Assembly: GCA_025356765.1 (NCBI GenBank)
Contig: JANXRO010000347.1
Span: forward strand, 1 to 9,338
Source of the DNA: Hyphomicrobiales bacterium
GTDB lineage: Bacteria; Pseudomonadota; Alphaproteobacteria; Rhizobiales; Aestuariivirgaceae
DNA length: 9,338 nucleotides
Reading direction: 5' to 3'
Under the pieces are notes generated by a model. It was not told where the DNA came from. It was given only the letters and a program-made list of their open reading frames with translations, and did not search any database. Shown here piece by piece: positions 1 to 6,168 of the stretch (positions within the stretch are counted from its first letter, which is position 1; the number at the start of each line of letters is the position of its first letter). A program made the position numbers and the translations under genes.

Positions 1-1
1 G

Positions 2-145
2 TTGCGCGACATGGCTCGTCGCAATGGACTTAAAGAGTTGTCGATGGGCATGAGTGGAGATTTTGAAACGGCAATTGCCGAAGGCGCAACCCATGTGCGC
101 GTGGGCTCAGCCATTTTTGGCACAAGACCTCAGATCACCAAATAA
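2..145 (+). CDS. yggS: YggS/PLPBP-family PLP homeostasis protein, C-terminal end (partial)
   Basis: Only the last 47 codons are present; the gene enters from the left edge in frame from base 2 and ends at TAA 143-145. The visible peptide carries the C-terminal signature of the YggS/PLPBP (PROSC) family: LSMGMSGDFETAI, then a short helix, then VRVGSAIFGTR. In the family this part forms the end of the TIM-barrel-like fold and contacts the phosphate of pyridoxal 5'-phosphate. Members are small cytoplasmic PLP-binding proteins with no known enzymatic activity that keep free PLP and amino/keto-acid pools balanced. The end overlaps the 3' end of the convergent L,D-transpeptidase gene by 16 bases, and no terminator hairpin is visible. 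The family call is secure; the start and the catalytic-lysine region lie outside the window. Confidence 0.9.
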   Translation: MRDMARRNGLKELSMGMSGDFETAIAEGATHVRVGSAIFGTRPQITK

Positions 146-654
146 GTGTGCCTCGAACACAGGCTTAGAACAGCGCGTAAATGCTTTTCAGATAAGGCAA
201 TACAGCCCTCGGTTCCGGTGGCACCCTTTCTGATGACATGAAAAAAAATAGCGCTGCCGCCGCCTTGTGTTCTTGGGCGTTGATTGTGATCTGTGGTGAC
301 AAGCAGGTCATAAGCCTCATCATCGCGCCACAATATTTCGTGGCTGGCTTCAAACGGAAGTCGAATTGGCCGATTGTAATTGCGATTGCCATTTGCATCA
401 CACCAACCATCACGTTTTTTTAAGGCCCGGGCAGGCAGCCTTGTGCGCAGTCTTAACAATTTGTCTGGCCTAAAATTCAAAACTTCCAATTTCCAACGAC
501 CAATCGGCGATTTGCCATCGCCTTCGCGCTTTTGATGTGTTCGGCCATTTTTACCCAAAAGGCAGGGAAACATCATGTCGCCGGCGCGCAACATGCCCCG
601 ACTTGAACACGCGTTGATCGCGAAAACGTGAAGATGTGTTATAGTTTTGCTCAC
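130..654 (-). CDS. L,D-transpeptidase family protein (YkuD domain, COG3786-like)
   Basis: A 174-residue protein of the YkuD fold, the family whose members cross-link peptidoglycan by 3-3 bonds or attach proteins to it through an active-site cysteine. Visible marks are the early block REGDGKSPIGRW (residues 43-54), WCDANGNRNYNRP (84-96) and the catalytic segment with His139 followed by TEGCIAL, Cys151 being the predicted nucleophile. Classical members read S/T-H-G-C-x-N; this subfamily has T-E-G-C-x-A. The start is GTG at 654. It is the only start that keeps the first beta strand (THLHVFAINACSSRG), and an in-frame stop lies a short way upstream. The Shine-Dalgarno match is weak. No signal peptide or membrane segment is visible at the N terminus, which is odd for an enzyme working on the cell wall, though short members of this subfamily often look like this. 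It is divergent from the response regulator and tail-to-tail with yggS. The physiological substrate is unknown. Confidence 0.85.
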   Translation of the reverse strand: MSKTITHLHVFAINACSSRGMLRAGDMMFPCLLGKNGRTHQKREGDGKSPIGRWKLEVLNFRPDKLLRLRTRLPARALKKRDGWCDANGNRNYNRPIRLPFEASHEILWRDDEAYDLLVTTDHNQRPRTQGGGSAIFFHVIRKGATGTEGCIALSEKHLRAVLSLCSRHTYLVI

Positions 655-725
655 AGTGACTTGAATTGCCCTAAAATCTAAATTCTTTCAATATGATGGC
701 AGAAAATCAAATGAAACGGAACAGT

Positions 726-1412
726 ATGTCCAACGCCAAAAAAATTCTAATCGTCGATGATGATGATGCCTTGCGCGAAACACTGAAAGAACAGTTTTCA
801 CTGCATGATGAATTTCAGGTGACAGACGCTGCCACCGCAACCGCTGGTGTGAAGGCTTTAAAAGCAGAGCACGCTGACTTGGTTATCCTTGATGTGAACA
901 TGCCAGACATGGACGGGCGTGAAGCCTGCAAGATCATGCGGCGCAATGGCTATAAGGGGCCCGTTGTAATGCTGACGGCCGAAAGCTCTGACGCCGATAC
1001 AATTTTAGGTCTCGACTCTGGTGCCAATGATTATATCGCAAAGCCTTTTCGGTTTGCAGTTTTGCTAGCCCGCATTCGTTCACACTTGCGCCAGCATGAG
1101 CAAAGCGAAGATGCCATATTTCAAATTGGCCCTTATCAATTCAAACCGGCCTCTAAGATTCTTTTGAAGGAAGATCAAAAGAAAATAAGGCTTACGGAAA
1201 AAGAAACGTCGATCATAAAATTTTTGTATCGCGCTGGTGAACAGCCGATCAGCCGTGAACTTTTGCTGCAAGACGTTTGGGGTTATAATGCGGGGGTTTC
1301 AACGCATACTCTTGAAACCCACATTTATCGTTTGCGCCAAAAGATTGAGCGTGACCCAGCTCATGCTGAAATTTTGGTAACAGAAGCGGGTGGCTATAAA
1401 CTGATCCCTTGA
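726..1412 (+). CDS. OmpR/PhoB-family response regulator transcription factor (orphan in this window)
   Basis: A 228-residue two-domain regulator. Residues 5-120 are a receiver domain with the acidic pocket D11-D13, phospho-acceptor Asp56 (LVILDVNMPDMDG), Thr84 (VMLTAE) and Lys106 (YIAKPF), so all catalytic positions are intact. Residues about 126-228 are a winged-helix DNA-binding domain of the OmpR/PhoB type (RLTEKETSIIKFLY, then THTLETHIYRLRQKIE and the GGYKL wing). I chose ATG 726 because homologues begin right before KKILIVDDD. In-frame ATGs at 693, 696 and 711 exist without a clear ribosome site. A TATGAT hexamer at 692-697 could be a -10 box, which would exclude the upstream ATGs, but no good -35 box accompanies it. 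No histidine kinase is encoded here, so the input signal cannot be read. A 66-base gap separates it from the cNMP-domain gene on the same strand, suggesting co-transcription. Target genes are unknown. Confidence 0.88.
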   Translation: MSNAKKILIVDDDDALRETLKEQFSLHDEFQVTDAATATAGVKALKAEHADLVILDVNMPDMDGREACKIMRRNGYKGPVVMLTAESSDADTILGLDSGANDYIAKPFRFAVLLARIRSHLRQHEQSEDAIFQIGPYQFKPASKILLKEDQKKIRLTEKETSIIKFLYRAGEQPISRELLLQDVWGYNAGVSTHTLETHIYRLRQKIERDPAHAEILVTEAGGYKLIP

Positions 1413-1419
1413 TCTTTCA

Positions 1420-1467
1420 CCCGTTTGGCAGTCAAAAGGCCAAATGGGGATTCGGAAGTCAAACGGG
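1420..1467 (+). promoter_or_regulatory. Mutually exclusive hairpins in the leader of the cNMP-domain gene
   Basis: In the 66-base gap, CCCGTTTGGC (1420-1429) can pair with GCCAAATGGG (1439-1448) across a 9-base loop: ten pairs, one of them G-U in the RNA. The same left arm CCCGTTTG (1420-1427) can instead pair perfectly with CAAACGGG (1460-1467), immediately before the G-rich ribosome-site region. Neither hairpin is followed by a T run, so this is not an ordinary terminator. Part of the pattern may come from a decayed direct repeat: GGCAGTCAAAAGG at 1428-1440 and a 13-base copy with two differences about 27 bases later. The pairing is visible in the sequence; a regulatory role is inference. 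Confidence 0.4.
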
Positions 1468-1478
1468 GTTGGGGCTCT

Positions 1479-1946
1479 ATGAGCGTTCGGGCAGACTCGC
1501 AAACTTTGCAAGACATTCCCGTATTTCGGGATTGCGACCCTATTGCTTTGCAAATTCTGGCTTTTGCTGCAGAGCGGCAGGAATTTCAGTCTGGCGAAGA
1601 CATTATTGAGAAAGGCAAGAAGGCGCGCGCAGCTTTTGTTATTCTCAATGGCCAAGCCAAGCTTCGTGACGGAACAATTGAACTGGGTTATGCCGAGCCT
1701 GGCTCTTTTTTAGGTGAGGTTGCCATGCTGGGTTCAGGTACTTATGCCATATCTGCCACTGCATCGGGTACCGTTGAGACAGCGCGCATAAGCCATGAGC
1801 TTTTCGTGCGCGTTGCCAAGGAATATCCTGAATTTGGCCGCGGTGTTATTCGTAACTTGGGCGATAAGCTTGAAGCGCACCTGCGCGAACTGGAAGGCGT
1901 TCGTGTGATGTTGTCAAAATCACGCAACTTCTCAGATTTGGGCTAA
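1479..1946 (+). CDS. Stand-alone cyclic nucleotide-binding domain protein (CRP-like sensor domain, no HTH)
   Basis: A 155-residue protein consisting of one cNMP-binding domain. Residues 10-110 show the beta roll (DIPVFRDCDP, then FQSGEDIIEKG and FVILNGQAKLRDG), and the phosphate-binding cassette is GSFLGEVAML (75-84). A helix follows to about residue 145. There is no helix-turn-helix, so unlike CRP/FNR it should not bind DNA itself. Glu80 of the cassette is kept, but the arginine that grips the cyclic phosphate in PKA and CRP is absent: the aligned stretch reads SGTYAISATA, with Tyr89 or Ala90 at that place. It may therefore not bind cAMP in the usual way. The start is ATG 1479 with a G-rich stretch (GGGGTTGGGG) just upstream. 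A longer form from TTG 1425 would add a non-domain-like tail and is less likely. The gene is probably co-transcribed with the preceding response regulator, which suggests a common signalling function. Its stop (TAA 1944-1946) overlaps the xthA stop. Confidence 0.8.
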   Translation: MSVRADSQTLQDIPVFRDCDPIALQILAFAAERQEFQSGEDIIEKGKKARAAFVILNGQAKLRDGTIELGYAEPGSFLGEVAMLGSGTYAISATASGTVETARISHELFVRVAKEYPEFGRGVIRNLGDKLEAHLRELEGVRVMLSKSRNFSDLG

Positions 1947-2746
1947 GCGAAATCTGCAATCACGGGAACATGATCTGAGGTTTGCGTCCAGCCTCTCGTT
2001 TCTTTTAACACCAAAAGCTTCGTGCAAGTCTTTGCCAGTTTTTCGGTGGCCAAGATGTGATCCAGCCTGCGGCCTTTGTTGGCTGTCTCCCAATCCTTGG
2101 CCCGGTAGCTCCACCATGTATATAACTTTTCTGGATGGGGGATGTGGCCGCGCATGACATCAACCCATTTGCCCGCTTCCATCATTTTAGCAAACCGCTC
2201 AGTTTCAACAGGGGTATGGCTGACAATTTTCAGCAGCGCTTTATGGCTCCAAACGTCATGTTCAAGGGGTGCTACATTCAAATCACCAACGACGATAGCT
2301 TCATAACCCGCAGGCGTTGAATGGTGTTTTGACCAGTCAATCATCTCATCTAAAAAGTCCAGCTTGTGGCCAAATTTTTCGTTGATGTTTCGGTCAGGTT
2401 CATCACCGCCTGCAGGCACATAAAGATCATGCAAAATAAAAGGCGTTGGCGCGTCAAACTTTACGCTGACATGGCGACAATCGCCTTTTTCACAAAAATT
2501 GCGCGAGTGCTGCGCGGTAAAAGGCAAGCGCGACACAATTGCCACGCCATGATAGCCCTTTTGACCAAATTCAGCGATGTGGTGATAACCCAGATCGGTG
2601 AGTGTTTTGGATGGAAATTGGCCTTGTGGGCATTTTGTTTCCTGCAAACACAGAATATCAATCTGCTGTTCTTTTAATAACCGCTCAACAAGCCCAATGC
2701 GCAGGCGCACTGAGTTGATGTTCCATGTTGCCAATCTGAATCCCAT
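1943..2746 (-). CDS. xthA: Exodeoxyribonuclease III (AP endonuclease, ExoIII/Xth family)
   Basis: A 267-residue Mg2+-dependent nuclease of the endonuclease/exonuclease/phosphatase superfamily. It cleaves DNA at abasic sites and removes 3' blocking groups during base-excision repair in the cytoplasm. The family motifs are all present and nearly co-numbered with E. coli ExoIII: Asn9 (WNINSVR), Glu36 (LQETK), Tyr109 (DLYVPAGG), Asp155 and Asn157 (VVGDLNVAP), the WWSYR block (211-215), Asp229 (RRLDHIL) and Asp258-His259 (SDHVPV). No catalytic residue is missing and the length is normal. The start is ATG 2744-2746, with GAGAA directly upstream as a weak, close ribosome site. The start codon lies inside a 10-bp perfect inverted repeat (2737-2770). 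It lies 56 bases downstream of lolA on the same strand. Its TAG (1943-1945) overlaps the TAA of the convergent cNMP-domain gene. The family assignment is firm. Confidence 0.95.
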   Translation of the reverse strand: MGFRLATWNINSVRLRIGLVERLLKEQQIDILCLQETKCPQGQFPSKTLTDLGYHHIAEFGQKGYHGVAIVSRLPFTAQHSRNFCEKGDCRHVSVKFDAPTPFILHDLYVPAGGDEPDRNINEKFGHKLDFLDEMIDWSKHHSTPAGYEAIVVGDLNVAPLEHDVWSHKALLKIVSHTPVETERFAKMMEAGKWVDVMRGHIPHPEKLYTWWSYRAKDWETANKGRRLDHILATEKLAKTCTKLLVLKETRGWTQTSDHVPVIADFA

Positions 2747-2770
2747 TTCTCTGGAATGACATGGGATTCA
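2737..2770 (-). repeat. 10-bp perfect inverted repeat enclosing the xthA start codon
   Basis: TGAATCCCAT (2737-2746) and ATGGGATTCA (2761-2770) are perfect reverse complements separated by 14 bases. In the minus-strand RNA the second arm begins with the xthA AUG, and the loop holds the weak ribosome site CCAGAGAA. A folded hairpin would thus pair the start codon. Each arm also contains a GANTC site (2738-2742 and 2765-2769), the CcrM methylase target in alphaproteobacteria. The repeat is seen directly; a translational or methylation-linked role is inferred. Confidence 0.5.
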
Positions 2771-2802
2771 CGGGGCGGCAAGCAAAACTATTGGTGGTAA
2801 AA

Positions 2803-3450
2803 TTATTTCGTTGGTTCGCGATTAATTTGCCCGATAAATAATTTTGGATCAAATTTTCCGCCAAATTGAATGTTGGAAAGCTGAACGCTGGTGCGGCGAT
2901 CTTTACCGTCAACAACAATCCATTGTTGCAATTGATTGAGCTGATCATCAAAAATCAACGTAATATACCCGCCCATTCCCCCCTTGCGATCTTGCAACGA
3001 TACGCTGGTTATACCATCGCGCTGGTCAAAGGCCACAACATCGGTTTCGGCCAAAAGATCAACTTGCGGAGACACAACCAAACGCAAAGGTGTTGCAGAC
3101 AATGGGAATTGATCACCACGTTCACGCACCCTGTCTTTGATCGTAAGCCAGCGGCCATCAGCAATGATCAGCAACGGATTGGGGGCTGCATAATCAAACC
3201 GAAGTTTGCCGGGCTTTGAAATATAAAGCACGCCTTGGCTCAAGTTGCCTTTTGATGACACTTGCGCAAAATCGCATTTCAAAGATTGAAAGCTGTTGAT
3301 GTATGCGTTGATCTTGGCAATGGCTTGCTGCTGCCCAGCAACCAATGCGATTGGCTTTAATTTTGCTTCGGCCAATTGCGGCCCAGCACATAAAGCCACC
3401 AAAAATAACACCGAAATAAACCAGCGCATTGCCTTCATAATTTTTACCAT
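2803..3450 (-). CDS. lolA: Outer-membrane lipoprotein carrier protein LolA
   Basis: A 215-residue periplasmic protein. LolA takes mature lipoproteins from the inner-membrane LolCDE transporter and ferries them to the outer membrane. Residues 1-29 look like a Sec signal peptide: basic start, hydrophobic core WFISVLFLVALCAG, probable cleavage after AEA. The mature part shows the LolA pattern: SFQSLKCDFAQ, then the beta-strand block GVLYISKPGKLRFDY, PNPLLIIADG, an acidic/hydrophobic middle with LLAETDVVAF, and the late strands GYITLIF and LQQWIVVDG. I prefer ATG 3448-3450 because GGAAAAG lies upstream. ATG at 3474 would extend the protein by eight residues with no ribosome site, and ATG at 3438 is also possible. 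It follows ftsK by about 70 bases on the same strand, a pairing also common in other proteobacteria, and precedes xthA. Cys21 is not in a valid lipobox, so the protein is probably soluble as expected. Confidence 0.88.
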   Translation of the reverse strand: MVKIMKAMRWFISVLFLVALCAGPQLAEAKLKPIALVAGQQQAIAKINAYINSFQSLKCDFAQVSSKGNLSQGVLYISKPGKLRFDYAAPNPLLIIADGRWLTIKDRVRERGDQFPLSATPLRLVVSPQVDLLAETDVVAFDQRDGITSVSLQDRKGGMGGYITLIFDDQLNQLQQWIVVDGKDRRTSVQLSNIQFGGKFDPKLFIGQINREPTK

Positions 3451-3522
3451 CCGAATCTTTTCCGTCCGTTGCATAGCACGCTTATGAATTTTTAAACGGG
3501 CAAAAATAGGGCAACACCATGA

Positions 3523-6027
3523 TCACATACGGGCGCTATCACCCGGCACCAAAATCTCGCGCTTGCCTGTGGCATTTGCGGCAGAAATAAGTCCTTCTTT
3601 TTCCATGCGTTCAATCAAGCTGGCAGCTTTATTATAACCGACTTGTAGGCGCCGCTGAACGTAAGATGTGGATACTTTTTTATCGCGCAACACCACAGCC
3701 ACGGCTTGGTCATAAAGCTCATCGCCAGAGCCACCTTCAGCACCCGGATAACCAGCGGAACCTTCACCGACAGCATCTTCATCTGACTCTTCGGTAACAG
3801 CTTCCACATATTCAGGCGCACCCTGGGATTTGAGATGATTAACAATTTCTTCCACTTCGCCGTCCGACACAAATGGCGCATGAAGCCGTGAGATCCTCCC
3901 GCCACCAGCCATATAAAGCATATCGCCTTGGCCCAAAAGTTGTTCAGCACCCTGTTCGCCCAGAATTGTACGGCTGTCGATTTTTGACGTCACTTGGAAT
4001 GATATGCGGGTGGGGAAGTTGGCTTTGATTGTACCTGTGATCACATCAACCGATGGGCGTTGTGTGGCCATCACCACATGAATGCCGGCTGCACGCGCCA
4101 TCTGCGCCAGCCGCTGAACGGCACCTTCAATATCTTTGCCAGCCACCATCATGAGATCGGCCATTTCATCTATAATCACCACAATATAAGGCATGGGGTT
4201 CAAATCCATATCCTCTTGTTCAAAGACAGGCTGGCCTGTCTCAGCATCAAACCCTGTCTGCACTGTGCGCGAAAGTTTCTGACCCTTTTCTGCCATCTGG
4301 GCCAGCTTGGCATTATAGCCATCAACGTTGCGCACGCCGGTTTTCGACATTTTTTTATAACGATCCTCCATCTCTCGCACAGCCCATTTTAAGGCAACAA
4401 CGGCTTTGCGCGGATCGGTTACAACCGGTGCCAACAAATGGGGGATGCCTTCATAAACCGATAATTCCAACATCTTCGGATCGATCATGATCAATTTGCA
4501 TTTGTCAGGTGGCAAGCGATAGAGAAGCGACAAGATCATCGTATTGATGCCCACCGATTTGCCGGAACCTGTTGTACCCGCAATCAGCAAATGGGGCATT
4601 TTGGCTAAGTCTGCAAAAATTGGTTCGCCACCAATATTTTTTCCCAGTGCCAAGGTCAGATTGGTGTTGTTTTTGATAAAGCTTTCGCCTTGGAAAAGTT
4701 CACGCAAATAAACGGTTTCACGTTTTGAATTGGGCAATTCAATGCCAATGGCATTGCGGCCGGAAACCACGGCAACCCGCGCTGAAATCGCACTCATCGA
4801 GCGGGCAATATCATCAGCTAGGCTGATCACGCGAGATGATTTAATGCCTGGTGCAGGTTCAAGTTCGTAAAGTGTTACAACAGGCCCCGGGCGTACGTTA
4901 ATAATCTGGCCACGCACACCAAAATCTTCCAACACGCCTTCAAGCCTTCTGGCATTTTCTTCAAGGAAATCCTTGTTGAATTCAGGCAGGCGACCCACTT
5001 TTTTAGGTTCAGACAAAAGTTCAAGCGATGGCAATTCAAATCGCTTTTGTTTCGTGACTTTTAATTTTGGCGCGGTGCTGGATTTGGCCACCGTTTTTGC
5101 CATCGGCATTGTGACGGGCAGTTGAACGTCATCATCCGCCTCAAATTGAACATCATCTTCCATTTCAGATTCGAAGGGCGCAAAATCATCCGCTTCTGAA
5201 AGAGGCGTTTCAGTTTCGGTTTCATCATCAAGATGCGGTTTCTTGAGGCTCAATGGTGCAAATCGGCTGAGAACATCGCCGGGCGCATTTTCATCGATAA
5301 TTCGGCGTTTTTTAACAGGGGCTGAAGTCTTGGACCTTTTTGTAGTCCAAGATTTATACCATCTTGCCAGAAAGGATTCTCGTGGCTGAGGTTTTGCTTT
5401 TTTCACTTGGGGGATGGATTTTTTCGATGAACCCGTGAACTGCAAAATTGCTAAGGGATCAAAATTCAGAGCTTTGGGAATGGTATATACGCATGCTGCC
5501 AAAGCTGACGCAAAAACTAAAGTCTTTGCTACGAAACCCTTTATGCCAATCGACAAAACTGACAAAAGGCCAGCAACAATAATTTCACCCACATTGCCGC
5601 CAAGGCCGCTGGCCAAAGCCCAGGTGCTAGGTGCTGGCAAACAGGCCATGAGACACGAAAATGCCAAAGCTGAAGCCAACCAATAGAGCAGACTGTTGCG
5701 TGGCTCTTCAATCAACGTGTGCTGAAAAAGCTTTGAGGCCCATGCCAATGGAATGAACAAAAATGCCAAAACACCCATTCCCAAAAGCTGGATCAATTCA
5801 TCTGCAACAATTGCACCAAAACCGCCCAACCAATTGGCAGGCCTGGCGCCTGTTGCATGATTCAAGGAAGGGTCGCTTGCTTGCCATGAAGCCAGCGCCA
5901 GTGCAATCACCACAATTACTGCTGATATTGAAATTCCGGCAAGTTCAAACATGCGACGTTTGAGAAAGCGCCGCAAGGCGGCTGGAATTGTTGATTCATC
6001 AGTATCAAACGTGTCGTTAACGGCCAT
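3523..6027 (-). CDS. ftsK: DNA translocase FtsK (FtsK/SpoIIIE family)
   Basis: An 834-residue septal DNA pump that moves the chromosome termini into the daughter cells, promotes dimer resolution at dif and helps anchor the divisome. The N-terminal part has four (possibly five) membrane segments at roughly 31-48, 74-96, 113-130 and 148-183. A linker of about 150 residues follows, basic at first and then very acidic around 267-301, with Pro/Lys stretches; it is shorter than in E. coli. The motor domain (about 345-750) has Walker A GTTGSGKS (484-491), Walker B IVVIIDEMAD with Asp620-Glu621, and the conserved ATQRPSVDVITGTIKANFP and GQGDMLYM blocks. The last about 60 residues (768-827) form the gamma winged helix that reads KOPS-type sequences (YDQAVAVVLRDKKVSTSYVQR, GYNKAASLIERMEKEGLIS). 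ATG 6025-6027 was chosen over an in-frame start at 6060 because GGAG sits six bases upstream. A terminator separates it from amtB, so it should have its own promoter, where CtrA-like motifs occur. Confidence 0.96.
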   Translation of the reverse strand: MAVNDTFDTDESTIPAALRRFLKRRMFELAGISISAVIVVIALALASWQASDPSLNHATGARPANWLGGFGAIVADELIQLLGMGVLAFLFIPLAWASKLFQHTLIEEPRNSLLYWLASALAFSCLMACLPAPSTWALASGLGGNVGEIIVAGLLSVLSIGIKGFVAKTLVFASALAACVYTIPKALNFDPLAILQFTGSSKKSIPQVKKAKPQPRESFLARWYKSWTTKRSKTSAPVKKRRIIDENAPGDVLSRFAPLSLKKPHLDDETETETPLSEADDFAPFESEMEDDVQFEADDDVQLPVTMPMAKTVAKSSTAPKLKVTKQKRFELPSLELLSEPKKVGRLPEFNKDFLEENARRLEGVLEDFGVRGQIINVRPGPVVTLYELEPAPGIKSSRVISLADDIARSMSAISARVAVVSGRNAIGIELPNSKRETVYLRELFQGESFIKNNTNLTLALGKNIGGEPIFADLAKMPHLLIAGTTGSGKSVGINTMILSLLYRLPPDKCKLIMIDPKMLELSVYEGIPHLLAPVVTDPRKAVVALKWAVREMEDRYKKMSKTGVRNVDGYNAKLAQMAEKGQKLSRTVQTGFDAETGQPVFEQEDMDLNPMPYIVVIIDEMADLMMVAGKDIEGAVQRLAQMARAAGIHVVMATQRPSVDVITGTIKANFPTRISFQVTSKIDSRTILGEQGAEQLLGQGDMLYMAGGGRISRLHAPFVSDGEVEEIVNHLKSQGAPEYVEAVTEESDEDAVGEGSAGYPGAEGGSGDELYDQAVAVVLRDKKVSTSYVQRRLQVGYNKAASLIERMEKEGLISAANATGKREILVPGDSARM

Positions 6028-6033
6028 AAAAAA

Positions 6034-6037
6034 CTCC
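6034..6037 (-). promoter_or_regulatory. Ribosome binding site fixing the ftsK start
   Basis: On the minus strand GGAG is followed by six bases (all T but for the spacing context) and then ATG GCC at 6027. This is the only good Shine-Dalgarno match near the 5' end of ftsK. It selects MAVNDTFD as the N terminus over the start eleven codons upstream. Confidence 0.75.
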
Positions 6038-6065
6038 AAACGCGGTTGAGTTGCCCGCATAATAA

Positions 6066-6109
6066 ATGGTTAATGGCACTCTGCCGCCTCAGGGTTAAGC
6101 TTGGGTAAA
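6066..6109 (-). promoter_or_regulatory. Candidate CtrA-binding motifs upstream of ftsK
   Basis: Two AT-rich motifs lie 40-80 bases before the ftsK start. On the minus strand 6073-6066 reads TTAACCAT, a form reported for CtrA half sites in Caulobacter. Positions 6109-6095 read TTTA-N7-TTAA, seven of eight matches to the full CtrA consensus TTAA-N7-TTAA. ftsK is cell-cycle controlled in alphaproteobacteria, so the location makes sense. Short AT-rich matches arise by chance, and I cannot test whether they are over-represented. A TATTAT box at 6064-6059 could be a -10 element, but no matching -35 box was found. Confidence 0.35.
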
Positions 6110-6116
6110 TGCAGGC

Positions 6117-6148
6117 AAAAAAACGCCCCCGGTTTAAAACCGAGGGCG
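6117..6148 (-). terminator. Rho-independent terminator after amtB
   Basis: A GC-rich hairpin (6124-6148) forms from CGCCCTCGGTTT and AAACCGGGGGCG on the minus strand around a tiny loop. It is followed by seven T residues (6123-6117). One stem position is a G-U pair in the minus-strand RNA but would be a C-A mismatch in the plus-strand RNA. That, with the T run, orients it as the terminator of glnK-amtB, about 20 bases after the amtB stop. It isolates ftsK from nitrogen-controlled transcription. Confidence 0.92.
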
Positions 6149-6168
6149 CCCAATATTTTCGTGGAAGA

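Noticed and set aside
238..423. Plus-strand open frame of 61 codons inside the transpeptidase gene
   Set aside because: It lies antisense to a protein with clear family motifs, has no ribosome site, and its product resembles nothing I recognise.
3380..3390. Possible lipobox at Cys21 of LolA
   Set aside because: Leucine precedes the cysteine, which signal peptidase II does not accept, and LolA is a soluble periplasmic carrier.
4060..4392. 110-codon open frame (+) opposite ftsK
   Set aside because: It is a shadow of the highly conserved motor domain, and its histidine-rich product follows from the opposite-strand codon pattern.
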